From assembly GCF_017498565.1 (NCBI RefSeq), contig NZ_CP071794.1, positions 310,001-374,000 of the forward strand: a stretch of 64,000 nucleotides of DNA, in the 5' to 3' direction. The stretch comes from Parasphingorhabdus cellanae. Lineage in GTDB: Bacteria; Pseudomonadota; Alphaproteobacteria; Sphingomonadales; Sphingomonadaceae. The notes beneath the pieces are model-generated. The model ran no database searches, had not been told where the DNA came from, and saw nothing but the letters and a program-made list of their open reading frames with translations. Below are positions 17,998-25,925 of this stretch, piece by piece (within the stretch, counting starts at the first letter, position 1; the number at the start of each line of letters is the position of its first letter). The position numbers and the translations under genes are program-made.

Positions 17998-18443
17998 TTG
18001 GGACCGACATATTGCAGCCACTCTTCGCTGGACTGCGGTTGGGTTTCGAGGGTTGGAACGCCCTCGGGAATAGTGATCCACGGCTGTTTATTCGAAACCC
18101 AGAAATGCGCAGCAGGGCTCATAGTCTTGCTGTTGTCGAGAGTGCCGACGCGGATACTGGCCAGACCCGGTCTTTTGTCGTGGGCGGCATAGATACGGCT
18201 CATGCATTTCGCGCAGCCTGTTATGGTGCTGATCGCCCCACTGGGCTGCAGGAATTTCCCCTCGTTCAACTCCCCGTCGATGGTCAGGTCCTTTGCCATG
18301 ATCCCCATGTGCAGACTGAACGCGCTTCCGGTTCGGCGCTGACAATCTGTGCAGTGGCAGGCATAGGGACGCATACGAAAACCAGGTCGCAGTTCATAGC
18401 GCACTGCGCCGCATAAACATCCGCCAGTCAGTGTGTCTTTCAT
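17994..18443 (-). CDS. GFA-family zinc protein (copy 3 of 3, first in the operon)
   Basis: A 149-residue GFA-fold protein, first in transcription order. Zinc-ligand blocks are GGCLCGAVRYEL, CHCTDCQRRTGSAF and a modified third block CAKCMSRIY, in which the usual G after the CxxC is replaced by M. The C-terminal HFWVSNKQPW matches copy 2. Upstream, at 18519-18557, lie two similar TTGAACCGA-type sites that may control the operon. Confidence 0.88.
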   Translation of the reverse strand: MKDTLTGGCLCGAVRYELRPGFRMRPYACHCTDCQRRTGSAFSLHMGIMAKDLTIDGELNEGKFLQPSGAISTITGCAKCMSRIYAAHDKRPGLASIRVGTLDNSKTMSPAAHFWVSNKQPWITIPEGVPTLETQPQSSEEWLQYVGPK

Positions 18444-18518
18444 TAGCGAGTCTCTCTTTTCTTGCCAGTCAGACTGCCGCCCTCAATTTATACAAAATAT
18501 ACGCAAAATGGGGGTGAA

Positions 18519-18557
18519 ATTCGGTTGAACCGAATATCATAGCCGTTGAACCGAGTA
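18519..18557. promoter_or_regulatory. Palindrome plus second half-site upstream of the GFA operon
   Basis: A perfect 17-base palindrome, ATTCGGTT-G-AACCGAAT, lies at 18519-18535. A related CCGTTGAACCGAG follows at 18543-18555, placing two GTTGAACCGA copies 21 bases apart, that is, on the same DNA face. This looks like a repressor or activator site in the 180-base gap between the GFA operon and the convergent-side gene at 18626. The regulator is unknown. Confidence 0.5.
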
Positions 18558-18625
18558 GAAGCAGAGAACCAATTTACCATCAGACAAGGCTATGTGTTTT
18601 CGATCATGTAGGAAAGCGCAAAATA

Positions 18626-19273
18626 TCAACGCTTGGCCAATCCCTTCTGTTGCATTCGCCAGACGGCCAGCTCGACCCGGTCCTGTCCGAAAAAGGGTTC
18701 GCCTTCAAAAACCAAGGTCGGCACCCCCCAATGGCCGGCGGCTTCCAGAGCCTTTTGATTATCCGCTATCTCGTCGTCCAGTTCTTCTGCATGGGACTCA
18801 GCCTCGACTTTCAGCTCTGCCAGATCAAGCCCGGCCCGCGCCGCCGCCTGTTCCAGATGATCGCCCTCATTCCAGCCCTGCACGCCGCCCCAGATCAGGC
18901 GCGAAACTTCATCGGCAAATTCCAGCCCCTTGCCGCGCCGTGATGCTGCCTGGCCCATCCGGGTCAGCAGAAAGATATGCGGTTGATCCGCGGCAATCTT
19001 GCGGGTCGCAATATCCTGCACAATCGGATCGGGATTGGGCGGTGCCATTGGAATATCCATAAACTGCGCCAACCGAAAAATATCGCGAAACGTATAACCA
19101 ATCCAATTGGGATGGCTCTTCTCAAAAAAATCCGGCACCCGGATCGCCAGCGGATAGACAAAACGCTGGTTGATTTTGAGATCATAATCCTGCGTTAGCG
19201 CCACATAACGGCGGGTTGCAAGATAGCTATAGGGAGACCGGAAGGACCAATATACATCTGCTTCTAAAGTCAT
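18626..19273 (-). CDS. DsbA-family / 2-hydroxychromene-2-carboxylate isomerase-like protein
   Basis: A 215-residue thioredoxin-fold (kappa-class GST-like) protein. The N-terminus DVYWSFRSPYSYLATRRY has the SPYSY block of HCCA isomerases in place of the CxxC of DsbA, and the C-terminal GHWGVPTLVFEGEPFFGQDR carries the cis-proline GVPT. HCCA isomerases act with glutathione in naphthalene breakdown, but no other catabolic genes are present, so the physiological substrate is unknown. Confidence 0.87.
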   Translation of the reverse strand: MTLEADVYWSFRSPYSYLATRRYVALTQDYDLKINQRFVYPLAIRVPDFFEKSHPNWIGYTFRDIFRLAQFMDIPMAPPNPDPIVQDIATRKIAADQPHIFLLTRMGQAASRRGKGLEFADEVSRLIWGGVQGWNEGDHLEQAAARAGLDLAELKVEAESHAEELDDEIADNQKALEAAGHWGVPTLVFEGEPFFGQDRVELAVWRMQQKGLAKR

Positions 19274-19346
19274 GATCCGCTCCCCGCTATGCGCTGTTTC
19301 GCATTCTTATGGTTGGCGGAATGGTTTATGGCAAGCCAAGAACCGG

Positions 19347-20330
19347 TTAGGGGTTTTCCTGCAGCCAAGACGACTTCACGGTCCAGAAAATAATATCCAC
19401 ACCAAGATAGTCTGCCGCATAATCCTGAAACTCCGCCCGAGTGAACTTTTTACCGGTCCTGGGATTGGTATAGGTCAGGGTTGGTCCCTGCACAGCCATA
19501 GCGATGAGCGGCAATTCATCCTGATATTTGTTGAAAAACGGATAGGAGTTTTTCATCTGGCCCCGGCGATACGGGATGATATCCGGCCCGCCTAGCCCGA
19601 TGCCGTTGGCCTTGGCGAAGTCGAACGTCCGCTCCATATATTTGCGGTCATTATTCCACTCACACGGCCAGAAATTGACATATTGAACGACATGGGAAGT
19701 CGGAAAGGCTTGTTTCGCTGCCCCGAGATTTTCGATCTCAGCATCAAAATAGGCATCACAGGTAAAACCGCGATTGTCAGGATTTTTCTGGACCTCTATA
19801 GCGGTTTCGGGAAGGTTTATACCAAACACCTTTCCATCATATTTATCGCCAAGCGCCTTCAAAAGCTTTTGATATCGCGCTCGCACCTCTGGGTTCCACT
19901 GTATTGTTACCCAGCCAGATCCCTTCTCTTTTCCTTCCCCGGCATTATCATCCTGCTGAACAAGTCCGCCAGCATAGATCGGGTCGGTCAAAACATAATC
20001 GGGAATATTCCGGTGCGTTGGAAAAAAGAAGCGGTCCTGTATTTGTAGGAATAGCTTCTTTCCCAAGGGCGCAAGCAACGCCAGATCGCGATCAATGCGT
20101 GAGAAATCATAGCGCTCCTTCTCGGGCTCCAGCGACTTCCAGCTATGGATCACCTGCACGCCTGAAATATCGGGGCGCTTCAACAGATCGAGATGGTCAG
20201 CAGGACTGTCCCCGCCAATGAATATCCAGTTTTCGGGGGCTGGCTTTGTGATTGCGCTCGCTATGGCCGAGTAAGGCAAACTAAGCGCAAAGATAAAAAG
20301 GCAGGCGGCACGAATCAACCCATGGATCAT
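19347..20330 (-). CDS. Secreted putative glycoside-hydrolase-like (TIM-barrel) protein
   Basis: A 327-residue protein with a signal peptide (about residues 1-24, ending SAIASA). The pattern of strands and helices, with ISGVQVIHSWKSLEPEKERYDFSRID near residue 60, resembles (beta/alpha)8 glycoside hydrolases in which a short beta-strand is followed by a sugar-acting site; VFGINLPETAIE near residue 170 could hold an acid/base Glu and IIFWTVKSSW lies at the end. I do not recognise a numbered GH family. It stands alone between the isomerase and asd genes. Confidence 0.6.
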   Translation of the reverse strand: MIHGLIRAACLFIFALSLPYSAIASAITKPAPENWIFIGGDSPADHLDLLKRPDISGVQVIHSWKSLEPEKERYDFSRIDRDLALLAPLGKKLFLQIQDRFFFPTHRNIPDYVLTDPIYAGGLVQQDDNAGEGKEKGSGWVTIQWNPEVRARYQKLLKALGDKYDGKVFGINLPETAIEVQKNPDNRGFTCDAYFDAEIENLGAAKQAFPTSHVVQYVNFWPCEWNNDRKYMERTFDFAKANGIGLGGPDIIPYRRGQMKNSYPFFNKYQDELPLIAMAVQGPTLTYTNPRTGKKFTRAEFQDYAADYLGVDIIFWTVKSSWLQENP

Positions 20331-20415
20331 ACAAAAACTCCCTAATCATGCCGCGATTGAAGGAGTTTTGTTACATTTTCAATATTGGTGCGACCAATAG
20401 AGCTGGCCGAATGAC

Positions 20416-21441
20416 TTAGCCTTTTTGCAAATGCTTGCGCCCCAGCAATTCCGCAATCTGCACGGCATTCAAAGCCGCACCCTTACGCAGGTTGTCCGAT
20501 ACGCACCAGATGATCAGGCCGTTATCCACGGTCGGGTCTTCGCGGACGCGGCTGATATAGGTGGCGCTGTCGCCAACACATTCAACCGGGGTGGTATAGC
20601 CTTCGTCCTCACGCTTATCGACCAACATGATGCCCGGCGCCTCGCGAAGAATTTCCTGGGCTTTTTTGGCCGAGATTTCATTTTCAAATTCGATGTGGAT
20701 TGCTTCACTGTGACCGACGAAAACCGGTACGCGCACGCAGGTGCCGGTGAGCTTGATCTTGGGATCGAGAATCTTCTTCGTCTCGACGACCATTTTCCAC
20801 TCTTCCTTGGTCGAACCGTCATCAAGGAAAACATCGATATGCGGGATGACGTTAAACGCAATCTGTTTGGTAAAGACCTGGTTTTCCTTCGGATCACCAA
20901 CGAAAATGGCGCGGGACTGTTCGAAAAGCTCATCCATACCGCCTTTGCCGGCACCGGATACGGACTGATAGGTCGACACGACAACGCGCTTGATTGTCGC
21001 GGCGTCATGAAGCGGCTTCAACGCCACAACCATTTGCGCGGTCGAGCAATTGGGGTTCGCGATGATATTGCGTGCCTTATAACCCGCAATGGCATCCGGG
21101 TTCACTTCCGGCACGATGAGCGGCACATCAGGGTCCATCCGGTAGAGCGAGCTATTGTCGATCACCACACAGCCAGCAGCCGCCGCTTTGGGCGCATATT
21201 CCTTGGTCGGACCGGAACCCGCAGCAAACAGCGCCATGTCCCAGCCAGAAAAGTCGAAATGCTCGATATTCTGGACCTTCAGCATCTTGCCGGTATCGCC
21301 AATCTCAATCTCGGTGCCCTGCGACCGCGAAGACGCCACGGCCGCCAATTCATCAATCGGGAATTCGCGCTCGGCGAGGATGGTCAGCATTTCGCGCCCG
21401 ACATTTCCGGTCGCACCAACAACGGCAACTTTGTAACCCAT
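20416..21441 (-). CDS. asd: Aspartate-semialdehyde dehydrogenase
   Basis: Cytosolic NADPH enzyme that reduces aspartyl phosphate to aspartate semialdehyde, the branch point for lysine/diaminopimelate, threonine, methionine and isoleucine. The NADP loop is VVGATGNVGREML, the nucleophilic Cys is in NPNCSTAQM, and the substrate site is in GKGGMDELFEQ and a HSEAI block. I use ATG 21441, giving 341 residues as in the family; the reading from 21471 only adds ten residues. A repeat element lies directly upstream (21466-21555). Confidence 0.97.
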   Translation of the reverse strand: MGYKVAVVGATGNVGREMLTILAEREFPIDELAAVASSRSQGTEIEIGDTGKMLKVQNIEHFDFSGWDMALFAAGSGPTKEYAPKAAAAGCVVIDNSSLYRMDPDVPLIVPEVNPDAIAGYKARNIIANPNCSTAQMVVALKPLHDAATIKRVVVSTYQSVSGAGKGGMDELFEQSRAIFVGDPKENQVFTKQIAFNVIPHIDVFLDDGSTKEEWKMVVETKKILDPKIKLTGTCVRVPVFVGHSEAIHIEFENEISAKKAQEILREAPGIMLVDKREDEGYTTPVECVGDSATYISRVREDPTVDNGLIIWCVSDNLRKGAALNAVQIAELLGRKHLQKG

Positions 21442-21465
21442 TTGCTCTCTCGATCCTTTTAACCG

Positions 21466-21555
21466 CGTCATGCTGAACGTGTTTCAGCATCCATTGGCAC
21501 TCTTGAAACTGGCTTCTAGACTTTGGATGGACCCTGAAACAAGTTCAGGGTGACG
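21466..21555. repeat. Inverted-repeat element with hairpin arms (type A)
   Basis: Two 28-base arms face each other: 21466-21493 and 21528-21555. Each arm is itself a small palindrome (TGCTGAA-N4-TTTCAGCA and CCCTGAA-N4-GTTCAGGG, respectively, with small mismatches). The mismatches within an arm keep its own hairpin paired. Elements of this kind are common between genes of sphingomonads in my recollection; no coding potential is seen. Confidence 0.75.
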
Positions 21556-21566
21556 GTGGTGCCAAA

Positions 21567-21608
21567 ATAAAAGCAGCCGGAAATCCTTCTTGGGAGAACC
21601 GGCTGCCT
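21567..21608 (-). terminator. Rho-independent terminator of the rpsP-rplS operon
   Basis: On the minus strand a GGCAGCCGG / CCGGCTGC stem is followed by TTTTATTTT. It lies 22 bases after the rplS stop. Confidence 0.8.
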
Positions 21609-21629
21609 GTGTTTCTTATGAAGCGTGGT

Positions 21630-22058
21630 TTATTTCGCTTCTGCTTCCTTTGCAGCTGGCTTTTCTGCCGGTTTCGTCTCGGCTGTCTTCGCTGGCTGAT
21701 TGATACGACGTTCCGCAATGCGGGCCCGTTTACCGGTGCGGCCGCGCAGATAGTAAAGTTTCGCACGACGAACAACACCGCGGCGAACCACGGTAATGCT
21801 TTCGATGTTAGGGGAGTAAAGCGGGAACACACGCTCGACACCTTCGCCGAAAGAAATCTTTCTTACGGTGAAGTTGGAGCCCATGCCGCGATTGGTCCGT
21901 GCGATGCACACACCTTCAAAATTCTGGGTACGAACGCGTTCGCCTTCAACAACGCGCACACCAATGCGCAGCGTGTCGCCAGCGCGAAATTCCGGTATTT
22001 CTTTAGAGGCTGCAAATGCTTCTACAGCTTCTTTCTCAAGTGTCTGGATCAGGTTCAT
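21630..22058 (-). CDS. rplS: 50S ribosomal protein L19
   Basis: Ribosomal protein at the 30S-50S interface. Diagnostic sequence includes [13 protein letters not shown] near residue 24, the RIRTQ-like [18 protein letters not shown] loop and [18 protein letters not shown]. The start at ATG 22058 overlaps the trmD stop (ATGA). The 142 residues exceed the usual 115 or so because of a Lys/Ala/Glu-rich C-terminal tail of about 20 residues. It is the last gene of the rpsP-rimM-x-trmD-rplS operon. Confidence 0.97.
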   Translation of the reverse strand: MNLIQTLEKEAVEAFAASKEIPEFRAGDTLRIGVRVVEGERVRTQNFEGVCIARTNRGMGSNFTVRKISFGEGVERVFPLYSPNIESITVVRRGVVRRAKLYYLRGRTGKRARIAERRINQPAKTAETKPAEKPAAKEAEAK

Positions 22059-22801
22059 GACCGATCTTCCTTTTTCTGTCCTCGCGCACCAGAGGGCGAC
22101 TGATCCGGAGCATCCCTGTGATGCTCCCATAAATCGGGCCGCCTTAGCCGTGTATCTTCCTCTGCCCTTTGTTTCCGCCAAGCAGCTATTTTCGCATGAT
22201 CCCCCGATCGCAAGACTTCAGGGATAATACGCCCTTCCCATTTCTGAGGCCGGGTAAACTGCGGATATTCCAAAAGTCCGGTTTCGAAACTTTCATCATC
22301 TCCGCTAGAAGACGCGCCCATTACCCCGGGAAGCAGCCGAATGCAAGCGTCTAAAAGCACTAAAGCACCCATTTCTCCGCCAGAAAGGATATAATCGCCA
22401 ATTGAGACCTGTTCAATTGGCCGAGCGTCGAATATTCGCTCGTCAAATCCCTCGAAACGACCACAGAGGATGGTGACGCCGGGACCGGAAGCCAATTCCC
22501 GGACACGCGCCTGTTTTAGCGGTTTTCCGCGGGGTGTCATCGCGAGGATCGGGGCATCCGGCTGCTGTCCCAGCGCATGATCCACTGCTGACGCCATGAC
22601 GTCAGCCCGCAAAACCATACCCGCACCGCCACCCGCCGGCGTGTCATCTACCGACTTGTGCTTGTCGGTGGCAAAGTCGCGCATCTGGATCGGGTTGCAG
22701 GCCCATTTGCCCTCTTCCAGCGCCCTGCCCGCGAGCGATGTGCCGAGGGGGCCGGGGAACATTTCAGGGTAGAGGGTGAGGATTTGGGCGGTGAAGGTCA
22801 T
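22055..22801 (-). CDS. trmD: tRNA (guanine37-N1)-methyltransferase
   Basis: SPOUT-class methyltransferase that makes m1G37 in tRNAs and prevents +1 frameshifting. The knot region is visible as [16 protein letters not shown] and [16 protein letters not shown], and [12 protein letters not shown] lies near the SAM site. The 248-residue length is normal. Its ATG overlaps the stop of the small membrane protein gene by 4 bases, and its own stop overlaps rplS. Confidence 0.96.
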   Translation of the reverse strand: MTFTAQILTLYPEMFPGPLGTSLAGRALEEGKWACNPIQMRDFATDKHKSVDDTPAGGGAGMVLRADVMASAVDHALGQQPDAPILAMTPRGKPLKQARVRELASGPGVTILCGRFEGFDERIFDARPIEQVSIGDYILSGGEMGALVLLDACIRLLPGVMGASSSGDDESFETGLLEYPQFTRPQKWEGRIIPEVLRSGDHAKIAAWRKQRAEEDTRLRRPDLWEHHRDAPDQSPSGARGQKKEDRS

Positions 22802-23088
22802 TTACCCTGGCTCGTTTTCCGGATCTCCATGATCGTAAAGGTCATGATTGAGATGACCAGCGCCATGGCTGCGTATATCACCACGGTCTGTACCGGATTT
22901 TCATCATTGGCACGATCTTCCGAAAAGGCGATTAATGCCATCCCCGGCGTCAGGATAAGCTGTCCTGCCAATATCGTATTGGCCATACGAACAAATTGAT
23001 CGCGTTTTTGGCTGAGCTTCCAGCCCGCAACAGCTGGGAAAGCAACCACTATCGCGATTATTGCGATAAAGACAATCGGCCCGGTCAT
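22798..23088 (-). CDS. Small membrane protein embedded in the ribosomal operon, unknown
   Basis: A 96-residue protein with three hydrophobic stretches (about residues 3-20, 38-54 and 67-86) and a basic C-terminus ([10 protein letters not shown]). I recognise no named family. It overlaps both neighbours by four bases, rimM upstream and trmD downstream, so it is translated with the operon. In the standard rpsP-rimM-trmD-rplS order there is no such gene, so this looks like a lineage-specific insertion. Confidence 0.75.
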   Translation of the reverse strand: MTGPIVFIAIIAIVVAFPAVAGWKLSQKRDQFVRMANTILAGQLILTPGMALIAFSEDRANDENPVQTVVIYAAMALVISIMTFTIMEIRKTSQGK

Positions 23089-23573
23089 GGTTCGACAAAA
23101 TCCGACAGGACAATTGCCGGATCGTTGCGCATATCGATGGCGCCGACCGGAATCATGAATTTCTTGCCGCTGGCACGTTCAATCTCGATGACATCGCCCG
23201 CGCCAAATTCATAGATGGCGAAGACCTTGCCTAGTTCCTCGCCATTGTCGGAGACACAGCGCAGGCCAATGATATCAATATGGTAAAATTCGTCCTCATC
23301 CAGCGCCGGCAAAGATGAGCGGGGGATGGCCAGTTCGGTGCCGCGCGCGGCCTCTGCTGCATTGCGATCGGTAATTTCAGCAAATCGGGCTATCGCGCCC
23401 ATTTTATGCGGCTTGACGGATTTGAGCGTCAAGGCACCATCATTATAGGCTTTATGCTGCTTGAGACTGTCCAAAGTCTCACAAAATAGCTTGAGCCGGA
23501 CCTCGCCCGTCACCCCATGCGCGCCAATAATGACGGCAAGGGGGACAGACGTGTCCGGATCAATTTTGGCCAA
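23085..23573 (-). CDS. rimM: Ribosome maturation factor RimM
   Basis: Assembly factor for the 30S head, working with ribosomal protein S19. The N-terminal beta-barrel starts VPLAVIIGAHGVTGEVRLKLF, and the PRC-like C-terminal domain includes EDEFYHIDIIGLRC and the closing IPVGAIDMRNDPAIVL. The 162-residue length is normal. The stop overlaps the small membrane protein gene and the start lies three bases after rpsP. Confidence 0.95.
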   Translation of the reverse strand: MAKIDPDTSVPLAVIIGAHGVTGEVRLKLFCETLDSLKQHKAYNDGALTLKSVKPHKMGAIARFAEITDRNAAEAARGTELAIPRSSLPALDEDEFYHIDIIGLRCVSDNGEELGKVFAIYEFGAGDVIEIERASGKKFMIPVGAIDMRNDPAIVLSDFVEP

Positions 23574-23576
23574 GGA

Positions 23577-24140
23577 TTAACCCTCGGACTTTTCTTCGGT
23601 CGCTTCTTCTGCAGCAGGAGCCTCTTCCGCAGGCTTTTCTTCCGCAGCAGGCGCTTCTTCGGCCTTCACGTCTTCAGCCGGTGTTTCAGCAGCTGCTTCT
23701 TCAGCGGCTGGTGTTTCTTCTGCCGGTGTTTCCGCTGCAGCTTCTTCAGCTGGTGCTTCTTCGGCAGGAGCGGCAGCGGCTTCTTTGGCAGCTTCCTCTG
23801 CAGCAGCCGCTTTTTCGGCTTTTTCTTCCAAACGCTCAGTGGCTTTCTCACCAGGCTTGGCTTTATTTGGGTTGTTCCGCGCTTCGCGCTTCATCAATCC
23901 GGCAGCGTCGAGGAAGCGGGCAACACGGTCAGAAGGCTGGGCGCCAACGCTCAACCAATGTTTCGCACGGTCCAGATCCAGAATAACACGCTTTTCGTCA
24001 TCTTTGGCGAGCAGCGGGTTATAGCTCCCGATACGCTCAATAAACTTGCCGTCCCGTGGTGCGCGGATATCCGCGATCACGATTTTATAATAGGGACGTT
24101 TCTTGGAGCCACCACGGGCCATTCTCATTGCTACTGACAT
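23577..24140 (-). CDS. rpsP: 30S ribosomal protein S16 with long Ala/Glu/Pro-rich tail
   Basis: Ribosomal protein of the 30S body. The core (about residues 5-90) is clear: [20 protein letters not shown], then ERIGSYNPL and the [11 protein letters not shown] helix. After residue 100 comes an 85-residue tail made almost wholly of Ala, Glu, Pro and Lys, strongly acidic and repetitive (units such as AEEAPA and AAETPAEE). The family is usually 80-100 residues, so the tail doubles it. The first gene after ffh; start ATG at 24140 or in-frame Met5. Confidence 0.95.
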   Translation of the reverse strand: MSVAMRMARGGSKKRPYYKIVIADIRAPRDGKFIERIGSYNPLLAKDDEKRVILDLDRAKHWLSVGAQPSDRVARFLDAAGLMKREARNNPNKAKPGEKATERLEEKAEKAAAAEEAAKEAAAAPAEEAPAEEAAAETPAEETPAAEEAAAETPAEDVKAEEAPAAEEKPAEEAPAAEEATEEKSEG

Positions 24141-24183
24141 AATAAACCTTTCTAAAACAATCTAATAAATGGTATTTCTAAAA

Positions 24184-25647
24184 CTATTTCTTCTTATTCA
24201 ATAAATTTGCCAAATCCGGTGGCAATCCGCCGGGGGACATGTCCGGCAGTCCGGGCATGCCGCCCATACCGCCATTTTGACCGCCCATGCCCGCGCCAGC
24301 AGCACCGCCGCCTCCGCCAAACATTGACATCAGGCCCTTCATGCCGCCCATTTTCTTGATCTTCTTCATCGCCTTGGACATTTCCTGATGCATTTTCAGG
24401 AGTTTATTGACATCCTGCACCGTGGTTCCAGAGCCTTTTGCGACCCGTACTTTACGTTTCGCGTTGAGCAATCCCGGGCGAACCCGCTCTTGTTTGGTCA
24501 TGGACCCGATAATCGCATCCATCCGCAGCAGAACCTTGTCGTCCATCGCGCCGCCGGCCATGGCTGCCTTGGCCTTTTTCATGCCCGGCATCATTGAGGC
24601 CAGCGCGCCTAGACCGCCCATTTTGGTCATCTGACGCAGCTGCGAACGCAAGTCATTCAAGTCAAACTGCCCCTTGGCCATTTTCTCGGCCAAAGCTTCG
24701 GACTCTTCCTTATCGACAACCTGTGCCGCTTTTTCGACCAAGCTGACCACATCGCCCATGCCCAGGATACGGCCCGCAACACGCTCTGGATGAAACTCCT
24801 CCAGCGCGTCGATTTTTTCACCAACACCGACAAATTTAATCGGTTTGCCGGTAACAGCCCGCATGGAAAGCGCCGCGCCGCCGCGTGCATCGCCATCCAT
24901 TCGGGTGAGGACCACACCGCTGAGATCGACTTGCTCTGAGAAGTTGGAAGCAACGTTCACCGCATCCTGACCGGTCAGCGCATCGACAACCAGCAAGGTT
25001 TCCTGCGGTTTGGAGACATCGGCAACCGCCTTCATCTCGTCCATCAACTGCTGGTCGACATGCAGACGACCTGCCGTATCGAGCATCAACACGTCGAAGC
25101 CCTGCAATTTCGCAGCTTGCAGCGCGCGTTTGGCAATCTCAACCGGTTGCTGGCCCTCGACAATCGGCAAGGTTGTGGCACTAATCTGCTGGCCCAACAC
25201 CGCCAGCTGTTCTTGCGCCGCCGGACGATTAACATCGAGCGAGGCCATCATGACCTTCTTATTCTCTTTGTCTTTCAGTCGCTTGGCGATCTTGGCCGTC
25301 GTGGTCGTTTTACCGGAACCTTGCAGACCGACCATCATGATAATCGCTGGTGGCGTGACTGCCAGCTCAAGGCCGCTGACCTCGGCACCCAGCATATCGG
25401 CCAGGCCGTCATTGACGATCTTTACGACCTGCTGACCCGGCGTAATCGACTTGAGGACCGACTGGCCAACGGCCTGTTCGGTTACTTTCTCGACAAAATC
25501 GCGGACAACCGGAAGCGCTACGTCGGCTTCAAGCAGCGCAATCCGAACTTCCCGCATCGCTGCGCGGACGTCTTCCTCTTTGAGCGCGCCGCGGCCACGC
25601 AGCTTATCAAAGACGCCGCCGAGCCGGTCGCTTAACTTGTCAAACAT
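24184..25647 (-). CDS. ffh: Signal recognition particle protein Ffh
   Basis: GTPase that binds the signal sequences of nascent membrane proteins and delivers ribosomes to FtsY. The G domain has GLQGSGKTTTTAKIA, the DTAGRLHVD switch and TRMDGDARGG; the C-terminal M domain is Gly/Met-rich and ends NLLNKKK. The 487-residue length is typical. It is transcribed ahead of rpsP with a 43-base gap. Its receptor ftsY lies 4 kb away on the other strand. Confidence 0.97.
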   Translation of the reverse strand: MFDKLSDRLGGVFDKLRGRGALKEEDVRAAMREVRIALLEADVALPVVRDFVEKVTEQAVGQSVLKSITPGQQVVKIVNDGLADMLGAEVSGLELAVTPPAIIMMVGLQGSGKTTTTAKIAKRLKDKENKKVMMASLDVNRPAAQEQLAVLGQQISATTLPIVEGQQPVEIAKRALQAAKLQGFDVLMLDTAGRLHVDQQLMDEMKAVADVSKPQETLLVVDALTGQDAVNVASNFSEQVDLSGVVLTRMDGDARGGAALSMRAVTGKPIKFVGVGEKIDALEEFHPERVAGRILGMGDVVSLVEKAAQVVDKEESEALAEKMAKGQFDLNDLRSQLRQMTKMGGLGALASMMPGMKKAKAAMAGGAMDDKVLLRMDAIIGSMTKQERVRPGLLNAKRKVRVAKGSGTTVQDVNKLLKMHQEMSKAMKKIKKMGGMKGLMSMFGGGGGAAGAGMGGQNGGMGGMPGLPDMSPGGLPPDLANLLNKKK

Positions 25648-25925
25648 GGCGTCTTCCTTTCTCTCAAACCAGCTGAAATCAGCTCAAAACTAAACCAAAA
25701 AACCAAGCAACGCAAAAAACGCCGGTGGGCGAAACCTCGCTAACCGACGTGTGAGTTTTTGAACTCGAAACTGAAACACGAAACGATATGTCTCGCCATT
25801 TGCCGTGCCACTAGTCGATCTTCTGCCGCCCCGCAACCCTCTAAATCCCCTAAATTAGGCAATCTTAACGAGAAATTGAGGATTATTAAGGCAATAGGCA
25901 CAATGAATTTTGTGGGACAACCGTC

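Noticed and set aside
20425..21462. 345-codon plus-strand reading frame over asd
   Set aside because: It lies opposite a clear asd gene; the protein is His/Arg-rich without domains, as expected for an antisense reading.
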